A DNA stretch of 46,322 nucleotides, taken from NCBI GenBank assembly GCA_945787495.1, contig CALZIL010000021.1, positions 1-46,322 of the forward strand, read 5' to 3'. Below the pieces are notes generated by a model that saw nothing but the letters and a program-made list of their open reading frames with translations, was not told where the DNA came from and did not search any database. The stretch's first letter is position 1; every line of letters starts with the position of its first letter. The translations under genes were made by a program, and so were the position numbers. Of the stretch, positions 1 to 8,415 are shown one piece after another. This DNA comes from an uncultured Afifella sp. Lineage in GTDB: Bacteria > Pseudomonadota > Alphaproteobacteria > Rhizobiales > Afifellaceae.

Positions 1-1094
1 AGCGCCGCATCGGTGCCGGTCATGAAAGCCTGGCAGCCAAGTTGCGTCAGGCGGGCGAACAACGCGGCGCGGCGGTCGGGATCGAGATGGGCGGCGATCT
101 CGTCAAGCAGCAGGATCGGCGTCATGGCGCTGATCTGCGCCACCAGGCCGGCATGGGCGAGAATGAGGCCGATCAACAGCGCCTTCTGCTCGCCGGTGGA
201 CGATTGCGCCGCCGGCATGTCCTTTTCGGCAAAAACCACCGCGAGATCGCTGCGATGTGGACCTTCGAGCGTCCGCCCGGCGGCGCGGTCGCGGTCGCGG
301 GCACCGGCCAGCGCATCGCGATAGGCGTCCTCGCCTTGGCTCGCCGGGCCGCCCAGATAGCGGGCCTCGAAATCGCCGGCAAGGGTCAGCGCGGCAAGCG
401 GGAAGCCGGCGCCGTCGGCGGCTTGATCGGCCATGCGGCCGGTCAACAGCCCGACCGTCTCGGCGCGGGCGATGGCGACGGCGAGCGCCGTTTCGGCAAG
501 CTGCGTCTCAATCGCGTCAAGCAGCGCCGGGTCGCCATTGTTATCAAGCAGCCGGTTGCGGCTCGACAGCAGTTTTTCCATGTCGCCAACGCGGCGGCCG
601 TGGCCGGGATCGACGGCCAGGACGAGACGGTCGAGAAAGCGCCGGCGGTCGCCGGCCGGCCCGGCGAAAAGACCGTCCATGGCCGGCGTCAGCCAGAGCA
701 CGCGCAGATAGTCCAGCAGGTTTTCGGCACTGGCATTGACGCCGTTGATGCGGATTTTGCGGCCGCGCTCCACGCCCTCGGGCAAGGCCTGCAGACCGGT
801 ACCGATGCGCACCGCCTCGCCATCGCGTGTCAGATCTGCGGCGACGGCCCAGCCTCCCTCAGCGCCGGTGCGGATCAACGCGTCATAGGGCACGCGGCGC
901 AGGCCGCGGCCGGGGGTGAGAAGCGAAATTGCCTCCAGGCAATTGGTCTTGCCGGCGCCGTTGGGACCGGTCAGGGCAATGAGCGGCGCGGCAAGGTCGA
1001 GCGACAGCGAGGCATAATTGCGAAAATCAGTCAGCTTCAGGCCGGTCAGCGCCACGGTGATCGGAGTGGTGACCGGCGCGGCGGCCCGGCTCAT
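1..1094 (-). CDS. recF: RecF, DNA replication and repair ATPase (C-terminus outside window)
   Basis: RecF loads RecA at gapped DNA in the RecFOR pathway; it is an SMC-like ABC ATPase in the cytoplasm. The minus-strand reading frame from the ATG at 1094 begins MSRAAAPVTTPITVALTGL and is open to the window edge (about 364 codons), so only the extreme C-terminus is missing. Visible motifs are the Walker A GPNGAGKTN at residues 43-51, an ABC signature-like STGEQKALLIG stretch, and Walker B ILLLDEIAAHLD near the end. It lies 29 bp downstream of dnaN in the classic dnaA-dnaN-recF order and is probably co-transcribed with dnaN. The first in-frame ATG after the dnaN stop was chosen as the start. Identification is firm. 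Confidence 0.95.
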   Translation of the reverse strand, partial: MSRAAAPVTTPITVALTGLKLTDFRNYASLSLDLAAPLIALTGPNGAGKTNCLEAISLLTPGRGLRRVPYDALIRTGAEGGWAVAADLTRDGEAVRIGTGLQALPEGVERGRKIRINGVNASAENLLDYLRVLWLTPAMDGLFAGPAGDRRRFLDRLVLAVDPGHGRRVGDMEKLLSSRNRLLDNNGDPALLDAIETQLAETALAVAIARAETVGLLTGRMADQAADGAGFPLAALTLAGDFEARYLGGPASQGEDAYRDALAGARDRDRAAGRTLEGPHRSDLAVVFAEKDMPAAQSSTGEQKALLIGLILAHAGLVAQISAMTPILLLDEIAAHLDPDRRAALFARLTQLGCQAFMTGTDAA

Positions 1095-1123
1095 CGGACT
1101 TTCATCGGCCCTTCATTGGCCGG

Positions 1124-2239
1124 TCAGACCCGCATGGGCATCAGCACATAAAGCGCATCGCCGTCATCCTGATCGTGGATCAGGGTCGGCGAACCGGGAT
1201 CGGCAAGCCGGAACTCGGCGGTGTCACTGGTCAGCTGGTCGGCGATGTCGAGGAGATAGCGGGAATTGAAGCCGATCTCCAGCGGTTCCGCTTTGTAGTC
1301 GGCCGGGATCTCGTCGGTGGCGCTGCCGGAATCGGGATTGTTGACGGCGAGCGCCAGAGTGTCCTGCGACAGGGAGAGCTTGACGGCGCGGCCGCGATCG
1401 GACGAGACCGTCGATACCCGGTCGACGGCGCTCTTGAAGGTGGCCTTGTCGAGAGTGAGGATCTTGTCGTTGCCGGCCGGAATGACGCGCTCGTAATCGG
1501 GAAACGTGCCGTCGATCAGCTTGGAGGTGAGAACCACGGAGCCGATGGTCAGGCGGATTTTGGCGTCCGACAGCTCCACCTGCGCAATTGCCTCGGGATC
1601 CTCCAGCAGCTTCTGGATCTCGCCGACGCTCTTGCGCGGAATGATGATGCCGGGCATGCCGGCGCTGCCGGCCGGCGCGTCCATTTCGGCCTTGGCCAGG
1701 CGATGGCCGTCGGTCGCCACGGCGCGCAACTTTGCGCCATCGCCCTCGCCGATGACATGGCAAAAAATGCCGTTCAGATAATAGCGGGTTTCTTCGGTGG
1801 AGATGGCAAACTGCGTGCGGTCGATCAGGCGCTTGAGCTGCGGACCGGGTATTGTGAAGGAGATCGGCAGGTCGCCGGCATTGAGGTCGGGAAAGTCGGC
1901 ATCCGGCAGCATCTGCAGCGAAAAGCGCGCGCGACCCGATTGCAGCGTCATCGTCGAACCTTCAGAGGTGTCGAGGCTGATCTCGGCGCCGTCCGGCAAT
2001 TTGCGGACGATATCGTAGAGCATGAGAGCGGGAACCGTCGTCGCGCCGGCCTGCTCGACCATCGCCGGCGCGGCATCGACGATCTCCATGTCCAGATCCG
2101 TCGCCTTCAGGGCGAGATCGGCGCCCTCCGCCTTGAGCAGCACATTACCGAGGATTGGGATGGTGTTGCGGCGTTCCACGACGCGATGGACGTGGTTCAG
2201 GGCTTTGAGAATGTTGGCCCGTTCGATGGTAACTTTCAT
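1124..2239 (-). CDS. dnaN: DNA polymerase III beta subunit (sliding clamp)
   Basis: The clamp encircles DNA and tethers polymerase III and many repair enzymes. The protein has 371 residues, starts MKVTIERANILKALNHVHRV and ends in the typical ..YVLMPMRV tail; the three repeated clamp domains fill its length, which matches the family. An ATG three codons upstream (2248) is also in frame, but the MKVTIERA start is the conserved one in rhizobia and has a GATGAGAG purine stretch before it. dnaA lies 242 bp upstream in the same direction and recF follows closely. Identification is firm; only the start is slightly uncertain. Confidence 0.96.
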   Translation of the reverse strand: MKVTIERANILKALNHVHRVVERRNTIPILGNVLLKAEGADLALKATDLDMEIVDAAPAMVEQAGATTVPALMLYDIVRKLPDGAEISLDTSEGSTMTLQSGRARFSLQMLPDADFPDLNAGDLPISFTIPGPQLKRLIDRTQFAISTEETRYYLNGIFCHVIGEGDGAKLRAVATDGHRLAKAEMDAPAGSAGMPGIIIPRKSVGEIQKLLEDPEAIAQVELSDAKIRLTIGSVVLTSKLIDGTFPDYERVIPAGNDKILTLDKATFKSAVDRVSTVSSDRGRAVKLSLSQDTLALAVNNPDSGSATDEIPADYKAEPLEIGFNSRYLLDIADQLTSDTAEFRLADPGSPTLIHDQDDGDALYVLMPMRV

Positions 2240-2481
2240 AACTCTCATCCAGAAGGCAGGATTATCCAGAAGGCGACATCACCCCAACAGGTGCGGATGG
2301 CCGGCGGTTTTAAACGCCGAATCGCCGGGCGAAATGCGCCACAGCGATGGCGGCGGGGGCGCAACTTGGCCTGCAATGGGGCAAAAGACAAGGGCCGCGA
2401 GAAAGGCCGCGAAGCCGGGCCATTGCGCCCAGACGGCATCGGCCGGACGGCGTGCCGGCGGCGCCTCGCCAACAGAGGCGG

Positions 2482-3933
2482 TCAGTCCTGAATGATGCGC
2501 CTGAGGAACTCGATCTCCTGGGCCAGCGTCTCATCGTCGGCGACCATGCCTTCGATCTTGCGGACCGCATGCAGCACCGTCGTGTGATCGCGGCCACCGA
2601 AGCGCTTACCGATTTCCGGAAACGAACGCGGCGTCATGGTCTTGGCCAGATACATGGCGATCTGGCGCGGCCGCACGACGGTGCGGGTCCGCCGCGCCGA
2701 TAAAAGATCGTGCTTGGTGACATTGTAGTGGCGGGCGACGACCTTCTGGATTTCCTCAATGCGAATGCGGCGCGGTTCGCGGTTGCCGATGAGATCGGCG
2801 ATCGCCATTGCAGCGCCGTCCATGGTGACCGGGCCGTCGCAGAATTCGGCCCGGCACACCAGCCGGTTGAGTGCGCCGTCAAGGTCGCGGCCATTGGTGG
2901 AAATGACACTGGCGACATAGTCCAGAACCGGTCCTGGTATCGACAGCGAGGGATTGCGCTGGCGCGCCGCGGTGAGCCGGGCTTCCAGGATGCGGCGGCG
3001 CAGAGCGGAATCGGGCGCACCCATGCCGACGGCGACGCCGCCTTTCAGGCGCGAGCGGACGCGCTCATCGATGCCTTCGAGCTCGGCGGGCGGCCGGTCC
3101 GCCGCGACGACGACCTGCCGGGCGCTGTCCAGGAGCGCGTTCAGCATGTGGCAGAATTCCTGCTGCACGGCCTTGCCGGTCAGGAACTGCATGTCGTCGA
3201 TCATAAGGATGTCGATGGAGCGCAGTCGCTCCTTGAAATCGAGCGCCGCGCGGTCACGCAGGGCGGAAACGAACTGGAAGGCGAAGCGCTCCACCGTCAG
3301 GTATAGCACGCGCCGTCCCGGTGTGCCGGCATTGGCCTCGTGGGCGATCGCCTGAAGAAGATGCGTTTTGCCGATACCCACGCCGGCGTGGATATAGAGA
3401 GGATTATACATCGGCGCGCTGGCGTCGCTCGCCGCGGCGATGGCTTTGGCGGCGCGGTAGGCGACACCGTTGGACTCGCCTTCGCAGAAGGTGGCGAATG
3501 TCAGCCGGCCATCGAGCGGTGAGCCGGCGAAGCGGTCCGATATCGTCTCGGAGACGGATGGCGGCTCGCGGTTTTCGGTTGCTTGCGCTGCCGGTTCGGC
3601 ATTGAGCACGACCCTGAGGGCGCTGCGTTCCTCGACATCGACGCGCCTCACCTCGGCGTTTTCATGCTGCCAGAGCTGCACCATGCGTTCTGAATAATGG
3701 GATTTGATCCAGCCCTTCAAAAACCGGGTCGGCGCCGATAAACGGACGACGCCGGCAGTCAGGTCCTCAAACTCGACCCGTGAAAACCAGGAATTGAAGA
3801 CATCCTCACCCAGCTCGCTGCGCAGCCTCAGCCGGACCCGCTGCCAGGCTGTATCGTTACTGCGACTTTCCCGATTATCGACGTTGTCGTCCATGTGTCC
3901 CTGCTCTTTTTTGCGAGCTGCCCCTGCCGCCAT
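2482..3933 (-). CDS. dnaA: Chromosomal replication initiator DnaA
   Basis: DnaA binds DnaA boxes and melts the replication origin. The 483-residue protein has the N-terminal helicase-loading domain I (WQRVRLRLRSELGEDVFNSWF), a short linker, the AAA+ domain with Walker A GVGIGKT at 184-190 and Walker B ILMIDDMQF around 242-250, and the C-terminal DNA-binding signature GGRDHTTVLHAVRKI near 445-459. A strong AGGAGG ends 8-9 bases before the ATG at 3933, supporting this start over the internal MDDNVDN at residue 14. It precedes dnaN on the same strand, 242 bp away, and sits 58 bp after a rhodanese-like gene. As in related orders, dnaA need not mark the origin; no cluster of consensus DnaA boxes is seen nearby. 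Confidence 0.97.
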   Translation of the reverse strand: MAAGAARKKEQGHMDDNVDNRESRSNDTAWQRVRLRLRSELGEDVFNSWFSRVEFEDLTAGVVRLSAPTRFLKGWIKSHYSERMVQLWQHENAEVRRVDVEERSALRVVLNAEPAAQATENREPPSVSETISDRFAGSPLDGRLTFATFCEGESNGVAYRAAKAIAAASDASAPMYNPLYIHAGVGIGKTHLLQAIAHEANAGTPGRRVLYLTVERFAFQFVSALRDRAALDFKERLRSIDILMIDDMQFLTGKAVQQEFCHMLNALLDSARQVVVAADRPPAELEGIDERVRSRLKGGVAVGMGAPDSALRRRILEARLTAARQRNPSLSIPGPVLDYVASVISTNGRDLDGALNRLVCRAEFCDGPVTMDGAAMAIADLIGNREPRRIRIEEIQKVVARHYNVTKHDLLSARRTRTVVRPRQIAMYLAKTMTPRSFPEIGKRFGGRDHTTVLHAVRKIEGMVADDETLAQEIEFLRRIIQD

Positions 3934-3991
3934 TAATCTGGCCTCCTAGTTGTTTTCCAGGCCCGCCCCCCGAGGCCGGTCCGGCTTGTGT

Positions 3992-4429
3992 TCAGGGCTG
4001 GCGCCACGGCAGATCCGCCGCTTTCCAGCCTGCTATTTTTCCTCGTTGTCCGTTCTCGTCGTGGCCGCCCTCAAAGCCGCCGGCCACATTGAAGCAATTG
4101 GCATGGCCGGCCGCCGTCATGACCGCCGCAGTGGCGGCGCTGCGCCCGCCGGACCGGCACAAAAAGAACAGGTCGGCGTCACGGTCCACGCTCAGATCGG
4201 CAAGCATGGCGTCAAGCGAGCGGGCGAAATCCGGATCGATCTGCATCGCCGGAAAGTCCTGCCAGGCGGCGAACACCACCTGCTTGCCGATCGACGATAA
4301 ATCCGGCGCGCCGACAAAGCTCCATTCAGCACGGCTGCGAACGTCGATCAGGACGCTGCCTGCATCATTGCTGAGCCGCGTCCACGCCTCCTCCGCACCA
4401 ACATCCGCCTTGTAGCCACCGGCCGTCAT
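3992..4429 (-). CDS. Rhodanese-like domain protein
   Basis: A single rhodanese domain of 145 residues, the size of stand-alone sulfurtransferases that move sulfane sulfur through a cysteine. The first half has the SVLIDVRSRAEW motif and the active-site loop is FLCRSGGRS, with the cysteine about residue 90 as the presumed persulfide site. It ends in a W/P-rich tail (GWKAADLPWRQP) seen in alphaproteobacterial members. It lies between rpsT and dnaA on the same strand, with a 640-bp gene-free stretch upstream. No signal peptide or membrane segment is visible, so it is cytosolic. The physiological substrate cannot be inferred. No clear Shine-Dalgarno precedes the ATG. Confidence 0.85.
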   Translation of the reverse strand: MTAGGYKADVGAEEAWTRLSNDAGSVLIDVRSRAEWSFVGAPDLSSIGKQVVFAAWQDFPAMQIDPDFARSLDAMLADLSVDRDADLFFLCRSGGRSAATAAVMTAAGHANCFNVAGGFEGGHDENGQRGKIAGWKAADLPWRQP

Positions 4430-5073
4430 CGCAATCAGTAAACCTGTCTAAGTCGAATTCGATTTTTCCACGCATTACGAACATCTGGCGACTGGCCAGC
4501 ATGATACACAGCATCCGGGAAGATGTTACAAAGACACAGCCAGACTTACCGGCCGCCAGTTTCTTGGAAAAACGCGCAACTGCTCCCCCACGCAAAAAGT
4601 AATACAACGATTACTTGGCGTTTTTCCGTCAGTTTTTTAAGGCTGCCGGGTCACCCCGTCTGCAACTCGAAGATACACAACACATATGTTGCGGCAACGG
4701 GGTTGGAGCCCGGAATTCCCGGATTCCGGGGCGTTGCGCTGAGTCCGGCGTGCTGTCCGGTGGCTGGCGGGACGGCACAAATCGTTATGACTCAAGGCGT
4801 TCACGGCACAATGTGCGCCTTCGGGCCAACGCGTCGAGGGGTCGCAAAAAAAAACAAAATACTTGCGTTTGAATCTGCTTCGGTGGCGAAAAATCCGGGT
4901 CCGAATTTGGCTCTTGTCAATAACGCGCTGTTTTGCCTGCCTTTTTTCTGCCGCGCTTGGCCGGTCGGACTCTTGGCCTCCGGACAGGTCATTGGTGGCG
5001 TCGCGCAGCGCCTATAAACGTTTGGTTTTACAGAAAAAACACGCGACCGAACGCGCCGCCGCCGCCAAAACGC
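4430..5073. other. Gene-free stretch between rpsT and the rhodanese gene
   Basis: About 640 bp with no convincing reading frame: the open frames here have atypical composition and no family resemblance. It holds a perfect 7-bp inverted repeat at 4597-4616, a GCACAATGTGC palindrome near 4805, a run of nine A at about 4849-4857, and at its right edge the rpsT terminator. It is the likely promoter region for the rhodanese gene and perhaps dnaA (both minus strand). Only one weak DnaA-box-like word (TTTTCCACG near 4465) was found, so it is not called an origin. Confidence 0.5.
4597..4616. promoter_or_regulatory. Inverted repeat AAGTAAT-N6-ATTACTT, possible operator
   Basis: A perfect 7-bp inverted repeat with a 6-bp spacer, about 170 bp upstream of the rhodanese start. 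The flanks continue the symmetry imperfectly (AAAAAG on the left, GGCGTTTTT on the right). The AT-rich arms stand out in a GC-rich genome and the size suits a dimeric regulator, but no known regulator is assigned. Confidence 0.35.
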
Positions 5074-5099
5074 AAAAAACCCGGCTGTAAAGCCGGGTT
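5074..5099 (-). terminator. Intrinsic terminator of rpsT
   Basis: Read on the minus strand, a perfect 9-bp stem (AACCCGGCT / AGCCGGGTT) with a 4-base loop is followed directly by TTTTTT and, after GCG, TTTT. It begins 60 bp past the rpsT stop. The stem is strong and the U-tract is well placed, so rpsT is probably its own transcription unit, separate from the rhodanese and dnaA genes. Confidence 0.85.
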
Positions 5100-5158
5100 C
5101 CCGGTTATTCCCCTTATCCGGGAGTTTGGCTGGTCGCTCCCGTTATCGGTGTATTTTG

Positions 5159-5422
5159 TCAGGCGATTGCATTGATCCGGCTGGCCAGCCGCGACACCTT
5201 GCGCGAGGCAGCATTTTTGTGAATGACGCCCTTGTTGGCGGCGCGGATGATTTGCGGCTGCGCCGCCTTGAGGGCCGCCTCGGCGCCCGGCCTGTCGCCG
5301 CTGGCGATGGCTTCCTCCACCTTGCGGATAGAGGAACGCATGCGCGTGCGCCTGACCTTGTTGACTTCCGTTCTGCGCGCGATCTTGCGCGCGGCCTTTT
5401 TGGCCGATGTGGTGTTGGCCAT
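5159..5422 (-). CDS. rpsT: 30S ribosomal protein S20
   Basis: S20 binds 16S rRNA in the body of the small subunit. The 87-residue, strongly basic helical protein begins [20 protein letters not shown] and ends ..[15 protein letters not shown], with the S20 alternation of Lys/Arg and Ala throughout and the [14 protein letters not shown] signature near the end. Length matches the family. It has its own terminator downstream. The 245 bp between it and the enoyl-CoA hydratase gene should hold its promoter, though no clear -35/-10 pair was picked out. Its place upstream of dnaA is a common alphaproteobacterial arrangement. Confidence 0.97.
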   Translation of the reverse strand: MANTTSAKKAARKIARRTEVNKVRRTRMRSSIRKVEEAIASGDRPGAEAALKAAQPQIIRAANKGVIHKNAASRKVSRLASRINAIA

Positions 5423-5666
5423 GAGTCTTTCCGCTTATCTGATAATGTTGCCGATCAGCCGTCTGCGTTCGTCCCGGTTTTCTCGCGGTGCTGTCACCGC
5501 AAGTCGGCCGGAATACAAACGACCACGGCCTTCCCGCCATGAGAAGGCCGCAGAAATTCGCCGCCTCTATAGGCGCGCCGGGCGGGCTGGTCAACGGCGC
5601 AAAGCGGCTTTGATCCGTCTTTGATCCGTCCGGCCAGCGCGGCGTTGGCGGCAGTACCGCCCGCGT

Positions 5667-6440
5667 TTAGCGATTCTTGAATTGCGGCTCGCGCTTTTCA
5701 ATAAAGGCGGTCATGCCCTCGGCCTTGTCTTCGGTGGCAAACAGCGACTGGAACAGCCGCCTTTCAAAGCGAACGCCCTCGGCCATCGTTGTCTCATAGG
5801 CGCGGTTGACGCTTTCCTTGGTCATCAACACCGAGGGCATGGAGAAATCAGCGATCTTCTGCGCCACCTTGACCGCCTCGTCGACAATCTCGCCGGCCGG
5901 CACGATGCGCGAGACAAGCCCGGCCCGCTCCGCCTCCTCGACATCCATCATGCGGCCGGTCAGGCACATCTCCATTGCCTTGGCCTTGCCGATAAAGCGG
6001 GCGAGGCGCTGCGTGCCGCCGGAGCCGGGCATGGCGCCGATGGTGATTTCGGGCTGGCCGAATTTGGCGGTTTCGGCGGCAAGGATAAAGTCGCACATCA
6101 TCGCCAGTTCGCAGCCGCCGCCCAGCGCATAGCCGGCAACGGCAGCGATCAGCGGCTTGCGGCGTTCGGCGACCCGCGCCCAGTCGGCGATGAAATCGCC
6201 CTTGTAGGCGGTGATGAAATCGAGATCGGCCATCTCCTTGATATCAGCGCCGGCGGCAAACGCCTTGTCCGATCCGGTGATGACAATGGCGCCGATCTTG
6301 TCATTGTCTTCAAAATCGTCGAGCGCGGCGTTCAGTTCGCCGATCAGCTCCGATGACAGGGCATTGAGCGCCTCGGGGCGGTTGAGCCGGATAAGGCCGG
6401 CGCGGCCGCGGGTTTCGACGATGATGGTCTCGTAAGCCAT
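5667..6440 (-). CDS. Enoyl-CoA hydratase (crotonase family)
   Basis: A 257-residue crotonase-fold protein that should hydrate trans-2-enoyl-CoA in fatty-acid or related acyl-CoA breakdown. The oxyanion-hole sequences are visible: [11 protein letters not shown] around 61-71 and the [11 protein letters not shown] block, whose first catalytic-region glutamate follows the glycines, then [20 protein letters not shown], where the second glutamate lies. The C-terminus [10 protein letters not shown] is typical of short-chain hydratases. The ATG at 6440 has AGGGGA about six bases upstream, so an upstream 17-codon extension was rejected. It lies between mutM and rpsT on the same strand, an order conserved in rhizobia. 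Chain-length preference cannot be read from sequence. Confidence 0.92.
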   Translation of the reverse strand: MAYETIIVETRGRAGLIRLNRPEALNALSSELIGELNAALDDFEDNDKIGAIVITGSDKAFAAGADIKEMADLDFITAYKGDFIADWARVAERRKPLIAAVAGYALGGGCELAMMCDFILAAETAKFGQPEITIGAMPGSGGTQRLARFIGKAKAMEMCLTGRMMDVEEAERAGLVSRIVPAGEIVDEAVKVAQKIADFSMPSVLMTKESVNRAYETTMAEGVRFERRLFQSLFATEDKAEGMTAFIEKREPQFKNR

Positions 6441-6534
6441 GGCGGTCCCCTGAAATCTGATCGACGATTGCAATCGCGACTTGCGCGCCAAGGCCTAGCG
6501 CTCGCGCGCGGTTCGGACAAGACCCCGCGCTTTG

Positions 6535-7431
6535 CTAGCGCTGGCATCGCGGACAGTAAAAGCTCGACCGGCCGGACTGGACAATGCGGGCAATCGTGCC
6601 GCCGCAGCCAGGCCGCTGGCAGGTTTCACCGGCCCGATCATAGACGGCGAAAACATGCTGGAAATAACCGAGCGAGCCATCGGCATGGACATAATCACGC
6701 AGCGATGATCCGCCGGCGGCGATGGCGTCGGCGATGACGGCGCGAACCGCTTCGGTCAGGCGGTCAAGGCGCTCACCCGCCGTCCCGTCACGGCGCACCA
6801 GCGTGCCGGCGGCGCGGCGCGGTGACAATCGGGCCCGCCACAGCGCCTCGCAGACATAGATATTGCCAAGGCCGGCAATGATCTTCTGGTCCAAAAGCAC
6901 GGCCTTGAGCGGCGCGGCCCTGCCGGCGAAATGCCCGGCCAGCGCCGCCGGGTCGAGCGCATTGCCGGTCGGCTCGATGCCGAGGCCGGCAAACAGCTTA
7001 TGGCTGTCGATATGCCGCCGGTCGACCAGCGTCATGAAACCAAAGCGGCGCGGATCGTTGTAGATCACCGTGCAATTCGCGCCCGCACCGCGTTCCAGGT
7101 GCAGCACGACATGGTCGTGGGCGGCGTTTTTGCCGCGCGGAAAATGAAAGCCGTCGCCGGCCTTCGCGTCTTCGCCCGTTGAAGAAACGCGGAACGAACC
7201 GGACATGCCCAGATGCATGACCAGCACCTCGCCGCTATCGAGTTCAGCCAGAAGGTATTTGGCGCGGCGGTTCAGCGCGGTGATGCGGCGGCCGGTCAGC
7301 CGGTCGGCGAAGCCGTCGGGAAAGGCGAAGCGCAGATCGGCGCGGCGCTGCTCCACGGCGGCGATCCTCGCGCCCTCTACAGCCGGGGCAAGGCCGCGGC
7401 GCACAGTCTCGACTTCCGGCAGTTCCGGCAT
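6535..7431 (-). CDS. mutM: Formamidopyrimidine-DNA glycosylase
   Basis: MutM (Fpg) removes 8-oxoguanine and ring-opened purines and nicks the resulting site. The protein has 298 residues. After removal of Met it starts with the catalytic proline in [13 protein letters not shown], followed by the conserved glutamate. The central helix-two-turn-helix contains [19 protein letters not shown], and the C-terminal zinc finger carries cysteines at 271, 276, 293 and 296. A GAGGA lies about seven bases before the ATG. The slightly long length comes from loops within the N-terminal domain. It is divergent from ubiE, sharing a 180-bp spacer that holds a perfect palindrome. Confidence 0.96.
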   Translation of the reverse strand: MPELPEVETVRRGLAPAVEGARIAAVEQRRADLRFAFPDGFADRLTGRRITALNRRAKYLLAELDSGEVLVMHLGMSGSFRVSSTGEDAKAGDGFHFPRGKNAAHDHVVLHLERGAGANCTVIYNDPRRFGFMTLVDRRHIDSHKLFAGLGIEPTGNALDPAALAGHFAGRAAPLKAVLLDQKIIAGLGNIYVCEALWRARLSPRRAAGTLVRRDGTAGERLDRLTEAVRAVIADAIAAGGSSLRDYVHADGSLGYFQHVFAVYDRAGETCQRPGCGGTIARIVQSGRSSFYCPRCQR

Positions 7432-7477
7432 TTTCCCGTCCTCTTTTGCGCCAGTGTCGGGATGCCGACAGACTGGT

Positions 7478-7491
7478 CATGTCGCGACATG
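7478..7491. promoter_or_regulatory. Perfect palindrome between mutM and ubiE
   Basis: CATGTCGCGACATG is self-complementary over 14 bp and sits inside weaker outer arms (AGAC on the left, GTCT on the right). It lies 47 bp upstream of mutM and 122 bp upstream of ubiE in the divergent spacer. It could be an operator for either gene; no known regulator motif is matched. Confidence 0.35.
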
Positions 7492-7612
7492 GTCTGTAAA
7501 GGCGCAATCCGATAACATGGTCGGATGTCAAGCCGCAGTGCAATGCGGGGCCAGCCGGACAATGTTTTTTCATTGCTGCCCAAACCAGAGAGAGCGGAAA
7601 GACCAGACCGTC

Positions 7613-8404
7613 ATGCGCGATTCGTCAACGCCTTCGTCTTCGAAACAATCCGGTGCTTCGTCGCAAAAGACGCCATTCGGCTTCCGCAAGGTGGCGCTGG
7701 GCGACAAACAGCATCTCGTCGACGATGTCTTTCACGGCGTTGCAAGGCGCTACGACCTGATGAACGATGTGATGTCGGGCGGCCTGCACCGGGTCTGGAA
7801 AGACGCCATGGTGTCGTGGCTGGCGCCGCCGCGCCGCGGCGATTATGCGGTGGTCGACGTTGCCGGCGGCACCGGCGACATCGCCAGGCGGATCAAGCGG
7901 CGCTCGGGCGGCAATGCCCATGTCACCGTCGCCGACATCAATGGATCGATGCTCGAAGTCGGCCGCGAGCGGGCCGAGAAGGCCGGCCTGACCGGCATCG
8001 ATTTTGTCGAAGCCAATGCCGAGGCGCTGCCGTTTTCAGACGCCGGCTTCAATGCCTATACGATCGCCTTCGGCATCCGCAATGTGCCACGGATCGAAAA
8101 GGCGCTGGCCGAAGCGTTCCGGGTGCTCAAACCTGGCGGCCGCTTCCTATGCCTGGACTTTTCCGAGGTCGACGTGCCGATGCTCGACAAGGTCTATGGG
8201 GCCTATTCCTTTGCCGCCATTCCTGTGATCGGACAGGCGATCGCCGGCGACCGCGAGGCTTACCAATATCTGGTGGAATCGATCCGTACCTTTCCCAACC
8301 AGGCGCGGTTTTCGGCGATGATCGGCCGGGCCGGCTTTTCAAGGGTCAAGCATCGCAACCTGTCCGGCGGCATCGCCGCGCTTCATTCGGCCTGGAAGCT
8401 TTAG
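7613..8404 (+). CDS. ubiE: Demethylmenaquinone/ubiquinone C-methyltransferase UbiE
   Basis: UbiE transfers a methyl group from S-adenosylmethionine to the benzoquinol ring in ubiquinone (and menaquinone) synthesis. The 263-residue protein has the family entry [25 protein letters not shown]-binding motif [15 protein letters not shown] near 81-93, and the later signature [13 protein letters not shown] with the [14 protein letters not shown] block. The ATG at 7613 gives a 20-residue Ser-rich head before the conserved core; the frame is open further upstream but lacks family similarity. ubiB follows 11 bp later, making a ubiquinone operon. Confidence 0.95.
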   Translation: MRDSSTPSSSKQSGASSQKTPFGFRKVALGDKQHLVDDVFHGVARRYDLMNDVMSGGLHRVWKDAMVSWLAPPRRGDYAVVDVAGGTGDIARRIKRRSGGNAHVTVADINGSMLEVGRERAEKAGLTGIDFVEANAEALPFSDAGFNAYTIAFGIRNVPRIEKALAEAFRVLKPGGRFLCLDFSEVDVPMLDKVYGAYSFAAIPVIGQAIAGDREAYQYLVESIRTFPNQARFSAMIGRAGFSRVKHRNLSGGIAALHSAWKL

Positions 8405-8415
8405 GAGTCGGCGTA

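Noticed and set aside
1175-2491. Long open frame on the plus strand opposite dnaN (about 438 codons)
   Set aside because: It is fully antisense to dnaN, has low-complexity Arg/Gly/Val-rich composition, and exists because GC-rich codons leave few stops in the opposite frame.
4523-5017. Plus-strand protein of about 164 residues between the rhodanese gene and rpsT
   Set aside because: No similarity or motif, no Shine-Dalgarno, and codon use unlike its neighbours.
4430-5073. Replication origin next to dnaA
   Set aside because: Only one poor DnaA-box-like word and no AT-rich unwinding region were found; in related orders the origin is often elsewhere.
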